64,000 nt of DNA from Streptomyces sp. A1136 (GCF_004795055.1 NZ_SSBJ01000013.1:119473-183472), one strand, 5' to 3'; shown: positions 16,337 through 25,133, counted from the first letter of the stretch. Numbers and translations are program-made. Notes: generated by a model from the letters alone, not told the origin.

Positions 16337-17665
16337 CTAGCCCTCGGGGAGGAACCCGGGGAGCCAGGACTCCAGTTCGTCGCGCAGGCGCACCGTCGCG
16401 CCCAGCTGGCACAGGACGCCGATGGTGCTCAGCGTCACCCGGTGGATCAACAGGTACGAGGGCGGCAGGTTGATCTGCCGGCCCAACTGGTGGGCGGGGG
16501 AGCGGGGGTCGGCGATCCGCGCCGCCTGGCCGCGAAGCCACGGGCGGGTGAAGGTGAACTCATCCGCCTCGACCGGCTCGATGATCGGCTTGAGGTAGTC
16601 CAGCACCGCGTCCGGGTCGAGCTCGATCGACTTCTTCACGAAGCCCTCCGCGCACAGGTGGCCGTACACCCCCTCGGCGTCGCCGTCCAGGGTCATCCGC
16701 AGCGACCGGCCGATGGGCTCGGGCCAGCCGCCCGGCAGCCGGTCGACCGTGCCGAAGTCCAACACCCCGAGTTTGGCCGTGCCGTCGGTGGCCCGGATCA
16801 GCCGGAAGTTCCCGGGGTGCGGGTCGGCGTGCAGGAGGCCGGTGCGCGCGGGGCCGGAGAAGAGGAACCGGGCCAGCAACTGTCCGGCGCGGTCGCGCTC
16901 CTCCTGGGTGCCGTCGGCTATCACCTCCGACAGCGGGGTCCCTTCCATCCACTCGGTCACCAGGACCTGGTCGCCCTGGTGCACGACGGCCGGCACCACC
17001 ACGTCCGCGTCGCCTTCGAACGCGTCGGCGTGCGTCCGCTGCGCCTCGGCCTCCAGCTCGTAGTCCAGCTCCTCCGCCACGCGGTCACGCAACTCGGTGA
17101 TCAGCGGCTTGATGTCCATGCCCGGGATCAGGGGCCCCAGCAGCCCGGCGAACCGGCCGAGTTGCCGGAGGTCGGAGAGCAGCGCCTCCCCGGCCCCCGG
17201 GTACTGCACCTTGACCGCCACCTGCCGGCCGTCGTGCCAGACCGCACGGTGCACCTGCCCGATGGAGGCCGCCGCGGCCGGCTTGTCCTCGAACTCCTGG
17301 AACAGGTCCCGCCAGTTCTCACCCAGCCGCTCGGCCAGCACCTGGTGCACCGTCGAGGAGGGCAGCGGCGGTGCCGCCTCCTGAAGCTTGGTCAACGCCG
17401 CCCGATAGGGCCCCGCGACCTCCTCGGGCAGAGCCGATTCGAAGACCGACAGCGCCTGCCCGAACTTCATGGCGCCGCCCTTCAGCTCCCCGAGCGTGCG
17501 GAACAACTGCTCGGCGGTGCGCTGTTGGAGCTCGCGGGCGACGATCTCCGCGGACTTGCCGCCGATCAGCTTGCCCAGACCCCATGTGGCCCGGCCCGCC
17601 ATACCCAGTGGCAGCGCGGCGAGCTTGACGGTGCGGGTGACCGCCTTTCGGGGAAGATCAGACAT
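16337..17665 (-). CDS. UbiB/ABC1-family atypical kinase-like protein
   Basis: A 442-residue ABC1/ADCK protein. The family-specific KxGQ motif (GGAMKFGQALS), the Ala-rich replacement of the glycine loop (KPAAAASIGQVHRA), the lysine in VAVKVQYPG, the catalytic-loop equivalent LLHADPHPGNF and the DFG-like LDFGTVDRL are all present. ABC1 proteins are ATPases linked to quinone biosynthesis and membrane lipid homeostasis; the menaquinone-using host makes the partner uncertain. ATG 17665 is preceded by GGAGGGG. It lies downstream of, and in the same direction as, the E1-like gene (gap 103 nt). Confidence 0.87.
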   Translation of the reverse strand: MSDLPRKAVTRTVKLAALPLGMAGRATWGLGKLIGGKSAEIVARELQQRTAEQLFRTLGELKGGAMKFGQALSVFESALPEEVAGPYRAALTKLQEAAPPLPSSTVHQVLAERLGENWRDLFQEFEDKPAAAASIGQVHRAVWHDGRQVAVKVQYPGAGEALLSDLRQLGRFAGLLGPLIPGMDIKPLITELRDRVAEELDYELEAEAQRTHADAFEGDADVVVPAVVHQGDQVLVTEWMEGTPLSEVIADGTQEERDRAGQLLARFLFSGPARTGLLHADPHPGNFRLIRATDGTAKLGVLDFGTVDRLPGGWPEPIGRSLRMTLDGDAEGVYGHLCAEGFVKKSIELDPDAVLDYLKPIIEPVEADEFTFTRPWLRGQAARIADPRSPAHQLGRQINLPPSYLLIHRVTLSTIGVLCQLGATVRLRDELESWLPGFLPEG

Positions 17666-17768
17666 ACGCCCCTCCAGTTCCCAGACAGCTGCGCCGCCGG
17701 CGGCGGTTCGGGGGTGTCCCCTCCGGCATTCGGTGCAACGCATCCTGTCATGGCCCTCGGCATCAGAG

Positions 17769-18911
17769 TCAGCCCGATCCTGCCTCCCCCGCCTCCAGTA
17801 CCGCTGGACCGCTTCCGCTGCCGCCGTGCCCCACCGCGGCGGCCCCGCACGGGCAGTCGGGATGGGGCCGGACCTCCGATCGCTCCCAGTGCACGTCGGG
17901 CAGGGCGGCCTCCCAGCGGGCGGCCGTCGACGCCGGCAGCCGGCCGTCGAGGAACGACAACGCGTGCGCGGCGGCGAGACCGGCCACCGCCGAGGCCAGG
18001 CCGAGATCGCAGGCGGCGACGGCTCTGCGGCGGTGCGCCGACCGCCACTGGACCAGCATCCGGGGCCAGGCGGCATCCCGTTCGATGCGCTCCCGCTCCA
18101 TGCACCCCGCGCAGGCGGCCACCCCGGGCAGCACCAGCGGTCCGACCACCCCCGTGCCCTCCAGCACCCCCGCGTACAGGTGCGGGACACCGGCCGCCAC
18201 CCACTCGGCGGCCCCGTCCGGATCGGGGGCCCACGCCTGGAGCCCGTCCCGGGGCGCGACCACCACCAGGGCCAGCCCCGGCGCCGGACCGCCGTACTCC
18301 CCGGCGCGCGGAGCACGCCCCGGGGCCGCCTCCCGGACCACCGCCGCCGCGGCTTCGGCCCGCAGACGACCCACGCTGCCCGGACCCAGCCCGCCCGGCG
18401 CCACATCACCCGGCTGCACCCGCCCCCCGTCGAGCACCTCGACCCGGCCCACCCCGGCCCCCGCCAGGACGGCGGCGACCACCCCGCCCACCCGGCCGCT
18501 CCCGCGCACCTGCACCCGTATCGCCCGACGGGCCGCGACCGCCCGCAACTCCCCACCGGGCTCGGGGTGGACCAGGGAGAGCGACGCCAGATCCGGCCCC
18601 AGCCGCTCCAGGGTCTCCGGCCGTTTGCGCACGGCCTGCGCCCGGGGCCCTCCCGCGGTGGCGTCATCGAGCAGTCCCGCCCCAGCCAGCCGCCGGACCA
18701 GTTCGTCCGCCTGCCCCTCGGGCAGCCCGATCCTCCCGGCCTCCTCGCGCAGCGACTCCATGCCCCGCGTCCCGTCGATCCGGTCGATCAGGGACGCGGT
18801 AGCCGTGTCCACCGGATCAAGCGCCACCGCGTGGGCGGGAGTCACCCCGCACTGCACCGTGTGCAGATCCCGCCAGGCCCGCGCCAGCGCCGGCTTCACC
18901 CTCGGATACAT
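17769..18911 (-). CDS. ThiF/E1-like protein, probably catalytically degenerate
   Basis: A 380-residue protein. The N-terminal ~90 residues (MYPRVKPALARAWRDLHTVQ...) look like the winged-helix, leader-peptide-binding type module found before E1-like partners in azol(in)e RiPP systems. Then comes a Rossmann fold with VRGSGRVGGVV, and two cysteine pairs (VAACAGCMERE; HPDCPCGAA) that could bind zinc. The adenylation residues of E1 enzymes are not conserved: the D-x-D after the second strand reads VLDGGRVQPGD, the usual NLxRQ segment is absent and the following Lys is Arg (GRLRAEAA). So it more likely binds a peptide or protein than adenylates it. No cyclodehydratase or precursor peptide is visible nearby. 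ATG 18911. Confidence 0.65.
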   Translation of the reverse strand: MYPRVKPALARAWRDLHTVQCGVTPAHAVALDPVDTATASLIDRIDGTRGMESLREEAGRIGLPEGQADELVRRLAGAGLLDDATAGGPRAQAVRKRPETLERLGPDLASLSLVHPEPGGELRAVAARRAIRVQVRGSGRVGGVVAAVLAGAGVGRVEVLDGGRVQPGDVAPGGLGPGSVGRLRAEAAAAVVREAAPGRAPRAGEYGGPAPGLALVVVAPRDGLQAWAPDPDGAAEWVAAGVPHLYAGVLEGTGVVGPLVLPGVAACAGCMERERIERDAAWPRMLVQWRSAHRRRAVAACDLGLASAVAGLAAAHALSFLDGRLPASTAARWEAALPDVHWERSEVRPHPDCPCGAAAVGHGGSGSGPAVLEAGEAGSG

Positions 18912-19141
18912 GACAGTCCCCCGATTCCCGTCCGGTACTTCCTCTTCTTCTGCCGCGGTTCCTCCGCGTCTGGAGCCACATTGCCCGCCCCGCGAAATAC
19001 CCGTGGGAATTTGTCCACAGGCAAGGGGTATTAGGCATATGAGATGGAGAAAAGGGGTGTTTTCGGATCTCCGGTGAACCGATCATGTTCGAACCCCGGA
19101 CGGGCGGGGCGCCCGCGCCGACGACCGGGTACCGTCGAGGA

Positions 19142-19729
19142 GTGTCCGCCGATCCCTCGCAGCGCGCCGTCGAAGTACGCCGGAGCGCGCGCCGCCGCAG
19201 GACCGTATCCGCCTACCGCGAAGGGGAGCGGACGGTCGTCCTCATCCCCGCCCGGATGTCCGAGGCGGAGGAAGCGCGCTGGGTGGGCGTGATGCTCGAC
19301 AAACTCGCCGCCCAGGAGAGCAGGCGCACCCTCGGCGACGCGGAACTCACCGAACGCGCCGAGCGTTTGTCCGAGCAGTACTTCGGCTCCCGCGCCCGCC
19401 CCCGATCGGTGCGCTGGGTCACCAACCAGAACACCCGCTGGGGCTCCTGCACCCCGGCCGAAGGCAGCATCCGGCTCTCGCACCGCCTCCGGGGCATGCC
19501 GGAGTACGTCGTCGACTACGTCCTCCTGCACGAGTTGGCGCACCTCCTGGTCCCCGGACACGGGCCGCGTTTTTGGCGGTTGCTGGAGGCGTACCCGAAG
19601 ACCGAACGCGCCCGCGGATATCTGGAGGGGGTCGTCGCGGCCGAACGCCTCCCCGCCCCCTCCGACCCATCCGCCGCCCCCGGGGCCCCCTCCGACCTCC
19701 CCGCCGTGCCCGCCGCCCGCGAGGAATGA
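19142..19729 (+). CDS. YgjP-like (DUF45) zinc metallopeptidase
   Basis: A 195-residue protein with WVTNQNTRWGSCTPAEGSIRLS followed by the zinc site YVLLHELAHLLVPGHGPRFW (HExxH plus a third His). This is the signature of the YgjP/SprT-like 'M48-like' family. Cellular role unknown. The GTG at 19142 lies where the conserved part begins ([20 protein letters not shown]) but GAGGA abuts it with no spacer; an ATG at 19085 would add 19 residues. The tail after the zinc domain is Pro/Ala-rich. The stop codon falls inside a short tandem repeat. Upstream (18912-19084) is an A/T-richer divergent promoter region. Confidence 0.82.
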   Translation: MSADPSQRAVEVRRSARRRRTVSAYREGERTVVLIPARMSEAEEARWVGVMLDKLAAQESRRTLGDAELTERAERLSEQYFGSRARPRSVRWVTNQNTRWGSCTPAEGSIRLSHRLRGMPEYVVDYVLLHELAHLLVPGHGPRFWRLLEAYPKTERARGYLEGVVAAERLPAPSDPSAAPGAPSDLPAVPAAREE

Positions 19730-19785
19730 CCGGCCGCGAGGAATGACCGGCCGCGGGGGGATGACCCGGCCGCGGGGGGATGTGT
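19719..19785 (+). repeat. Short tandem repeat spanning a stop codon
   Basis: Two exact copies of a 17-nt unit (CGCGAGGAATGACCGGC) are followed by two diverged copies (CGCGGGGGGATGACCCGGC and CGCGGGGGGATG). The stop of the metallopeptidase gene is in copy 1. Confidence 0.75.
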
Positions 19786-19896
19786 ACCGGCTCGGTACCG
19801 GCTTGGCCGAATGTCCGCCACAGCCGTTAGCCTGAGCGGCACGCATTCGGAGTCGGATGCGCGCATTCACAGTCGGGATGGGGGACGGTCGTACGC

Positions 19897-21585
19897 ATGG
19901 CCAGGGAATTCCAACGCGGCCACAAGGCCAAGCTCAGTGATCTGACGGCAGGCACCGATCTGTACGTGGGCGTCCGGATCGCCGGTGCCGGGCTCTCCAT
20001 CGACATCAGCTGCTTCGGCCTCGACGCCAACGAGCAACTGTCGGACGACCGCTACTTCGTCTTCTACAACCAGCCGAAGTCGCCCGAGGAGTCCATTCAG
20101 CAGCTCGGAGCCCAGGCCGGCGACACCGAGTCCTTCCGGGTGACCCTGGACCGCGTGCCCGCGCACATCCACAAGCTGTCCTTCGCCGCCTCCATCGACG
20201 GCGCCGGACAGATGTCGCAGATCGGCCCCGGCTACATCCGGGTCGTGGCGGGCGGCGAGGAAGTCGTCCGCTACTCGTTCACGGGCGCGGAGTTCAGCAC
20301 CGAGCGCGCGCTGATGATCGGTGACTTCTACCTCAAGGACGTGTGGCGCTTCGCCGCCGTCGGCCAGGGCTTCGACGGCGGACTCGCCGCCCTGCTGGAG
20401 AACTTCGGCGGCGAGGTCGCCGAGGAGGAACCCGAGCCGCAGGCCAAGCCGCAGCCCCAGGCCCCGACCGCCGCCCCCGGCTTCGCCCCGCCCCCACAGG
20501 CCCCGGCTCCGGCGCCCGCGTTCGGCATGCCCGCCCCCCAGGCCACACCCGCCCCGCCGGCGCCCCCCGCCCCCGCCCCGCACGAGCCGGTGCACTCGGC
20601 CCCCACGATGGTCGGCCCCCTGGTGCCCGCGCCCCCGACGGCCCCCTACGGGCAGCCGCCGCACGCGCCCCAGCCGCCCGGGCCGCCCTCGTACGGCCAG
20701 GTCCCGAACCAGCAGCCCTCGTACGGCGGTCAGGTACCCCCGCCCGGCCCGGTGCCCCCGCCGCACGGCCACCCCGCGCCCTACGGCCAACCGGCACCGT
20801 ACGGTCAGCAGCCCGGCTACCCCCAGCAGCCGCCGTACGGTCAGCAGCCCGGGCCCCCGCAGCAGTCCCCCTACGGCCGGCAGCCCGGCCACCCCCAGCC
20901 GGCCGTCGCCGGCGCGGGCACCCCTGGGCTCACCGCCGCCCTCAGCCGCTACAAGGAAGCCCCCACCGGCGCCCGCTGGACCCCGCAGAACCACCAACTG
21001 ATGCGGGTCGACCTCGCGATGGGCGACGGCCGGCCCGTCCTCGCCCGCCAGGGCAGCATGGTCCTCTACCAGGGCAAGGTCGACTTCAGCTACAAGGGCG
21101 CCGGCTTCGCCGGCCGTATCGTCGGCAACGCCACCGGCCAGGAGATGCAGCTCATGCGCTGCACCGGCCGCGGCCAGGTCTTCCTCGCCGAGAACGGCGC
21201 CCACCTGCACGCGATCGAGCTCCAGGGCGACGGCATCTGCGTCTCCGCCGAGAGCGTCCTCGCCTTCGACGAGTCCCTCCAACACGAGGTCCGCCGGATC
21301 GAGGGCCACGGCATCCCGGGCGGCGCCCTGTTCACCATGCTCTTCCAAGGCTCCGGCACCGTGATCGTCAAGACGCACGGGACCCCCGTCGTCCTGCCCG
21401 TCACCCCGACCACCTTCGCGGACAGCAACGCCATCGTCGCCTGGTCCGCCGCCTCCCAGGTGATCATTTCCAGCCAGGTCCGGCTGCGCCGCAACGCCTA
21501 CCCCGGCCACAGCGGGGAGACCGTGAACCTCCAGTTCCGCGGCGCCCCCGGGAACTTCATCGTCGTCCAGCCGTACGAGGTCTGA
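19897..21585 (+). CDS. TerD-AIM24 fusion protein
   Basis: A 562-residue protein in three parts. Residues 1-170 are a TerD domain (KLSDLTAGTDLYVGVRIAG, SIDISCFGLD, DRYFVFYNQPKSPE, YSFTGAEF, GDFYLKDVWRFAAVGQGFDGGL) with the acidic residues expected to bind calcium. Residues 171-345 are a Pro/Gln/Gly-rich linker with PYGQQPGYPQQ-type repeats. Residues 350-560 are an AIM24/DUF124 beta-helix domain (NHQLMRVDLAMGDG, ARQGSMVLYQGKVDF, LMRCTGRGQVFLAENG, VVQPYEV). TerD proteins are linked to tellurite resistance, stress and membrane signalling; AIM24 is a mitochondrial organisation factor with unclear bacterial function. It heads a three-gene unit with two AIM24-only proteins (gaps 11 and 17 nt). Confidence 0.88.
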   Translation: MAREFQRGHKAKLSDLTAGTDLYVGVRIAGAGLSIDISCFGLDANEQLSDDRYFVFYNQPKSPEESIQQLGAQAGDTESFRVTLDRVPAHIHKLSFAASIDGAGQMSQIGPGYIRVVAGGEEVVRYSFTGAEFSTERALMIGDFYLKDVWRFAAVGQGFDGGLAALLENFGGEVAEEEPEPQAKPQPQAPTAAPGFAPPPQAPAPAPAFGMPAPQATPAPPAPPAPAPHEPVHSAPTMVGPLVPAPPTAPYGQPPHAPQPPGPPSYGQVPNQQPSYGGQVPPPGPVPPPHGHPAPYGQPAPYGQQPGYPQQPPYGQQPGPPQQSPYGRQPGHPQPAVAGAGTPGLTAALSRYKEAPTGARWTPQNHQLMRVDLAMGDGRPVLARQGSMVLYQGKVDFSYKGAGFAGRIVGNATGQEMQLMRCTGRGQVFLAENGAHLHAIELQGDGICVSAESVLAFDESLQHEVRRIEGHGIPGGALFTMLFQGSGTVIVKTHGTPVVLPVTPTTFADSNAIVAWSAASQVIISSQVRLRRNAYPGHSGETVNLQFRGAPGNFIVVQPYEV

Positions 21586-21596
21586 GGGAGCCCCAC

Positions 21597-22295
21597 ATGA
21601 ATGCCATGAACGCAATGAACCAGCAGCTCGCGGGCTACGCCCCGACCCCCGTCACGGCCCGCATGGAGAACCACGGGCCGGCCATGCTCAAGGTGGCCAT
21701 GCAGAGCGGCCACGACCTCTTCGCCCGCACCGGCTCGATGGTCGCCTACGAGGGCTTCGTGCAGTACGAGCCCAACCCGCCGGCCGTGCGCCAGATGGCC
21801 TCGCAATGGCTCACCGGCGAGGGCGCCCCCCTGATGAAGTGCACCGGTGACGGCCTGCTCTACCTCGCCGACTACGGCGCGGACGTCGTCGTCATCAACC
21901 TCGCCAACGACGCCCTCTCCGTCAACGGAACCAACGTGCTCGCCTTCGACGCCCAGCTCCAGTGGGGCGTCGAGCGGGTCAAGGGCATGGCCAAGTTCGC
22001 CGGCCAGGGCCTGTTCAACGTACAGATCTCCGGCACCGGCTGGGTGGCCATCACCTCCCGGGGCACGCCGATCGTGGTCGACTGCGGCCGCGGCGAGGAC
22101 GAGACGTACGTCGACCCGGACGCGCTGGTCGCCTGGTCCCCCAACCTCAAGGTCAAGGGCAAGCGCAGCTTCAAGGCCTCGTCGATGATCGGCCGGGGCA
22201 GCGGGGAGGCCTACCAGATGGCCTTCTCCGGGCAGGGCATCGTCGTCGTACAGCCCAGCGAGGACAGCACCGACCGGCTCCGGACCCGGGGCTGA
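21597..22295 (+). CDS. AIM24-family protein (second of three)
   Basis: A 232-residue AIM24/DUF124 protein: VAMQSGHDLFARTGSMVAYEG, LMKCTGDGLLYLADYGADV, NVLAFDAQLQWGVERVKGM, GQGIVVVQPSE. The first residues contain several in-frame ATGs (MNAMNAMNQQ); the one at 21597, 11 nt after the previous stop, follows GAGGGAG. No signal peptide. Function unknown; probably acts with its neighbours as a membrane-associated assembly. Confidence 0.87.
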   Translation: MNAMNAMNQQLAGYAPTPVTARMENHGPAMLKVAMQSGHDLFARTGSMVAYEGFVQYEPNPPAVRQMASQWLTGEGAPLMKCTGDGLLYLADYGADVVVINLANDALSVNGTNVLAFDAQLQWGVERVKGMAKFAGQGLFNVQISGTGWVAITSRGTPIVVDCGRGEDETYVDPDALVAWSPNLKVKGKRSFKASSMIGRGSGEAYQMAFSGQGIVVVQPSEDSTDRLRTRG

Positions 22296-22312
22296 GGGGG
22301 AGCGGACACATC

Positions 22313-23068
22313 ATGCAGAGCGCACTTTTCGCCCACGCAGAGGCGCAGTCCCAGGACCGGTACACCGTCCAGAACCCCCAGTTGCTGCGGGTCTCCCTGA
22401 GCGGCTCCGACGACGTCCTCGCCCGCAAGGGCGCGATGGTCGCCTACCAGGGGATCATCGACTTCGACGGCGAGTACCAGAGCACCACCCAGCGCACCGC
22501 CCGCGCCCGCACCGGCGAGGGCCTGGACCTCATGCGCTGCTCGGGGCAGGGCACGGTCTACCTGGCCAACCTCGCGCAGTACGTCCACGTCGTGGACGTG
22601 GACCAGGACGGCCTCACCGTCGACAGCGGCTACGTGCTGGCCCTGGACTCCACCCTGCACACCGAGGCCGTCGCGGTGGACAGCCAGTACGGGATCTCCG
22701 GATCGGGCAAGTACCAGCTCAACATCACCGGTCGCGGCAAGGTCGCCCTGATGACCTCGGGACAGCCACTGATGATGCAGGTCACGCCGGACAAGTACGT
22801 CAACGCCGACGCGGACGCCATCGTCGCCTGGTCCACCTCGCTGCGCGTGCAGATGCAGGCCCAGACGCACTCCACCGGCGTGTGGCGGCGCCGCGGCAAC
22901 ACCGGCGAGGGCTGGGAGCTCAGCTTCCTCGGCACCGGCTTCGCCCTGGTGCAGCCCAGCGAGCTGCTGCCGCCGCAGAACGCCCAGCTCGGGCAGGGCC
23001 TGGCCGCCCAGTACGGCATGGGCCAGCACGGCGCCCACGCCCAGAACCAGAACAACGCCTGGAACTGA
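22313..23068 (+). CDS. AIM24-family protein (third of three)
   Basis: A 251-residue AIM24/DUF124 protein: NPQLLRVSLSGSDDVLARKG, AMVAYQGIIDFDGEYQ, LMRCSGQGTVYLANLAQYV, YVLALDSTLHTEAVAVD, IVAWSTSLRVQMQAQ and a Gln/Asn/His-rich tail. ATG 22313 follows GAGGGGGAGCGGAC. Last gene of the TerD-AIM24 unit, closed by a long hairpin. Confidence 0.87.
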   Translation: MQSALFAHAEAQSQDRYTVQNPQLLRVSLSGSDDVLARKGAMVAYQGIIDFDGEYQSTTQRTARARTGEGLDLMRCSGQGTVYLANLAQYVHVVDVDQDGLTVDSGYVLALDSTLHTEAVAVDSQYGISGSGKYQLNITGRGKVALMTSGQPLMMQVTPDKYVNADADAIVAWSTSLRVQMQAQTHSTGVWRRRGNTGEGWELSFLGTGFALVQPSELLPPQNAQLGQGLAAQYGMGQHGAHAQNQNNAWN

Positions 23069-23081
23069 GCACTCGCGTACC

Positions 23082-23113
23082 GGTCGGGGCGGTCCCGCGG
23101 GACCGCCCCGACC
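23082..23113. terminator. Bidirectional terminator between AIM24 unit and Nudix gene
   Basis: GGTCGGGGCGGTCCC and its perfect reverse complement are separated by GC, giving a 14-15 bp stem between two convergent genes. Confidence 0.8.
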
Positions 23114-23127
23114 CGTCCCTCAGCCCG

Positions 23128-23652
23128 TCACAGGCGGGCCCGGGTGGCCTCCACCAGCCGCACCACCGACGCGTCGGCCACCGCCGCCACCTCGTCGTAC
23201 GGGAACCAGCGCAGGTCCAGCGACTCCTCGCTGATCTCCGCCACCGCGTCGGCCGGGGCGAGCGCCGCGTACTGCACGTCCAGGTGCCAGTTGCACGGCG
23301 GCGGGATCGGGTGCCGGTCCAGTCGTACGGGGCCACCCGGCAGCAGGGTCAGCCCCGTCGGGATGCCCGACTCCTCGCGGGCCTCGCGCAGCGCCGCCTC
23401 CGCGAGGGTCGCGTCGCCGGGCTCGCAGTGTCCGCCCATCTGGAGCCACATGCCGAGCTTCTTGTGCAGGGTCAGCAGCACCCGCCCCCGCGCCGGGTCG
23501 ACCACCAGCGCGCTGCCGGTGATGTGTCCGGCCCGGCAGGGCTTGTAGACGCCGTCCGGATGGGCGGCGAGGTGCTCCAGATACAGCTCGCGCAGCTCGG
23601 GCTGGCCCTCGTACCCCTTGAGGACGAGGACCGCGTCGTCGTGAAGGCTCAC
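23128..23652 (-). CDS. Nudix hydrolase
   Basis: A 174-residue Nudix protein. The Nudix box is complete (GGHCEPGDATLAEAALREAREESGI). The N-terminus MSLHDDAVLVLKGYEGQPEL and the context PCRAGHITGSALVVDP put it near the family of Nudix proteins related to isopentenyl-diphosphate isomerase or ADP-ribose hydrolases; substrate not predictable. GTG 23652 overlaps the stop of the upstream zincin-like gene by 4 nt (GTGA), so the two are translationally coupled. Confidence 0.87.
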   Translation of the reverse strand: MSLHDDAVLVLKGYEGQPELRELYLEHLAAHPDGVYKPCRAGHITGSALVVDPARGRVLLTLHKKLGMWLQMGGHCEPGDATLAEAALREAREESGIPTGLTLLPGGPVRLDRHPIPPPCNWHLDVQYAALAPADAVAEISEESLDLRWFPYDEVAAVADASVVRLVEATRARL

Positions 23653-25133
23653 TTCTTCTCTTCGCCCTCGCCATCGGCCTCGCCCTGGCCGCCCTGAGCG
23701 TCCTGGTCTCCGTGGGAGCCCTGGACACCGTGGTCGGGTCGGCCACCCCGCTCGCGCTTCTCGGCCGCCTCGCCGAGCATCTTGTCGATCTCGGAGAAGT
23801 CCAGCTGCTCCCGGTGCACGAACCCGTCGGGGTCGTCCAGGTCGGATGCCGTCGGCAGCATGTCCGGGTGCTCCCAGAGCCCGTCGCGGCCGTCCATCCC
23901 CCGGGCGTCGGTGAGCGAGGCCCACAGCCGCGAGGCGTCGCGCAGCCGGCGCGGGCGCAGCTCCAACCCGATCAGCGTGGCGAAGGTCTGCTCCGCCGGG
24001 CCGCCCGAGGCGCGGCGCCGGCGCATCGTCTCGCGCATCGCGTCCGCGGAGGTCAGTCGGGGCTTGGCGGCCTCGTGCACCACCGCGTCGACCCAGCCCT
24101 CGACCAGCGCGAGCGCCGTCTCCAGCCGAGCCAGCGCGGCCTTCTGCTCGGGGGTGTCCTGCGGCTGGAACATGCCGCCCTGGAGGGCTTCCTGCAACTG
24201 CTCCGGGTTCGACGGGTCGATCTGGCCGACCACGTCCTCCAGCTTCGAGGTGTCTACCTTGATGCCGCGCGCGTAGCCCTCGACCGCGCCGAACAGGTGC
24301 GAGCGCAGCCACGGCACGTGCGCGAAGAGACGGGCGTGCGCCGCCTCGCGCAGCGCCAGGTACAGCCGCACCTCGTCGGACGGGACGCCCAGGTCCTTGC
24401 CGAAGCCCTGGATGTTCAACGGGAGGAGAGCGGCCTTGCCGGCCGGACCCAGCGGCAGCCCGATGTCGGTCGAGCCGACGACCTCACCGGCGAGCACGCC
24501 CACGGCCTGGCCGATCTGCTGGCCGAACATGGCCCCGCCCATGGAGCGCATCATGCCGAGCAGGGGACCCGCCATCGCCTGCATCTCCTCGGGCAGCACG
24601 CTGCCCATGGCGACGCCGACGCGCTCGGCGACCGGGTCGACGAGCTCCTTCCACACGGGCAGGGTGGCCTCGACCCACTCGGCCCGGCTCCACGCCACGG
24701 CGGTCGGGGCGCCCGAGGGCAGCGAGGTGACCCCGTCCAGCCAGTGGTCGGCGAGGCGCAGGGCCTCCTCGACCGCCGACTTCTCGGCGATGCCGACGCT
24801 GGCGTCCTTCACGCCGTCCGCCGTGCCCTGGGCGACGGTCCGGCGGGCGATGTCCTTGGCCATGTCCCAGTTCACGGGACCGCCCTCGTAGCTCAGCATC
24901 TGGCCGAGCTGCTGGAAGGCCGCACCCAGGTCATTCGGGTTCATGGCGCCGAACATCGCGGCGAACGGGTTGTCCGCGCCGGCGCCGGGGGTCCCGGCGC
25001 CGCCCGGCAGGCCCGTGCCGAACCCGAACGGATTCGGGCCGCCCGGGCCGCCCTCGTTGCCCTTCTTCTTGCCCTCGTCGCCGTTCTCCGGCTCCTCCGG
25101 CGGAAGGCCGAATCCGAATGGGGTGTCGCTCAC
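23649..25133 (-). CDS. Zincin-like hydrolase (TIGR03624 / zinc-dependent metalloprotease family)
   Basis: A 494-residue actinobacterial protein. After a Gly/Pro/Asn-rich start (FGFGLPPEEPENGDEGKKK) comes DNPFAAMFGAMNPNDLG, then LIGLE-type helices; the putative metal site is LREAAHARLFAHVPWL, an E-x-x-H helix in a sequence where canonical HExxH has lost its first His. The C-terminal ~40 residues are charged and low-complexity (GQGEADGEGEEKK). Family members are annotated as hydrolases or 'coenzyme F420 biosynthesis-associated', without biochemical proof. GTG 25133 with AGGAAAC upstream. First gene of a two-gene unit with the Nudix gene; divergent from the epimerase-like gene. Confidence 0.8.
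   Translation of the reverse strand: MSDTPFGFGLPPEEPENGDEGKKKGNEGGPGGPNPFGFGTGLPGGAGTPGAGADNPFAAMFGAMNPNDLGAAFQQLGQMLSYEGGPVNWDMAKDIARRTVAQGTADGVKDASVGIAEKSAVEEALRLADHWLDGVTSLPSGAPTAVAWSRAEWVEATLPVWKELVDPVAERVGVAMGSVLPEEMQAMAGPLLGMMRSMGGAMFGQQIGQAVGVLAGEVVGSTDIGLPLGPAGKAALLPLNIQGFGKDLGVPSDEVRLYLALREAAHARLFAHVPWLRSHLFGAVEGYARGIKVDTSKLEDVVGQIDPSNPEQLQEALQGGMFQPQDTPEQKAALARLETALALVEGWVDAVVHEAAKPRLTSADAMRETMRRRRASGGPAEQTFATLIGLELRPRRLRDASRLWASLTDARGMDGRDGLWEHPDMLPTASDLDDPDGFVHREQLDFSEIDKMLGEAAEKRERGGRPDHGVQGSHGDQDAQGGQGEADGEGEEKK

Noticed and set aside
17666..18667. Extension of the UbiB-like frame to 776 codons, suggesting a fusion
   Set aside because: The upstream part is an out-of-frame reading of the E1-like gene; a good ribosome site lies at the 17665 ATG.
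23653..24312. Extension of the Nudix frame to 394 codons
   Set aside because: It reads out of frame through the zincin-like gene; the GTGA overlap at 23649-23652 marks the true start.
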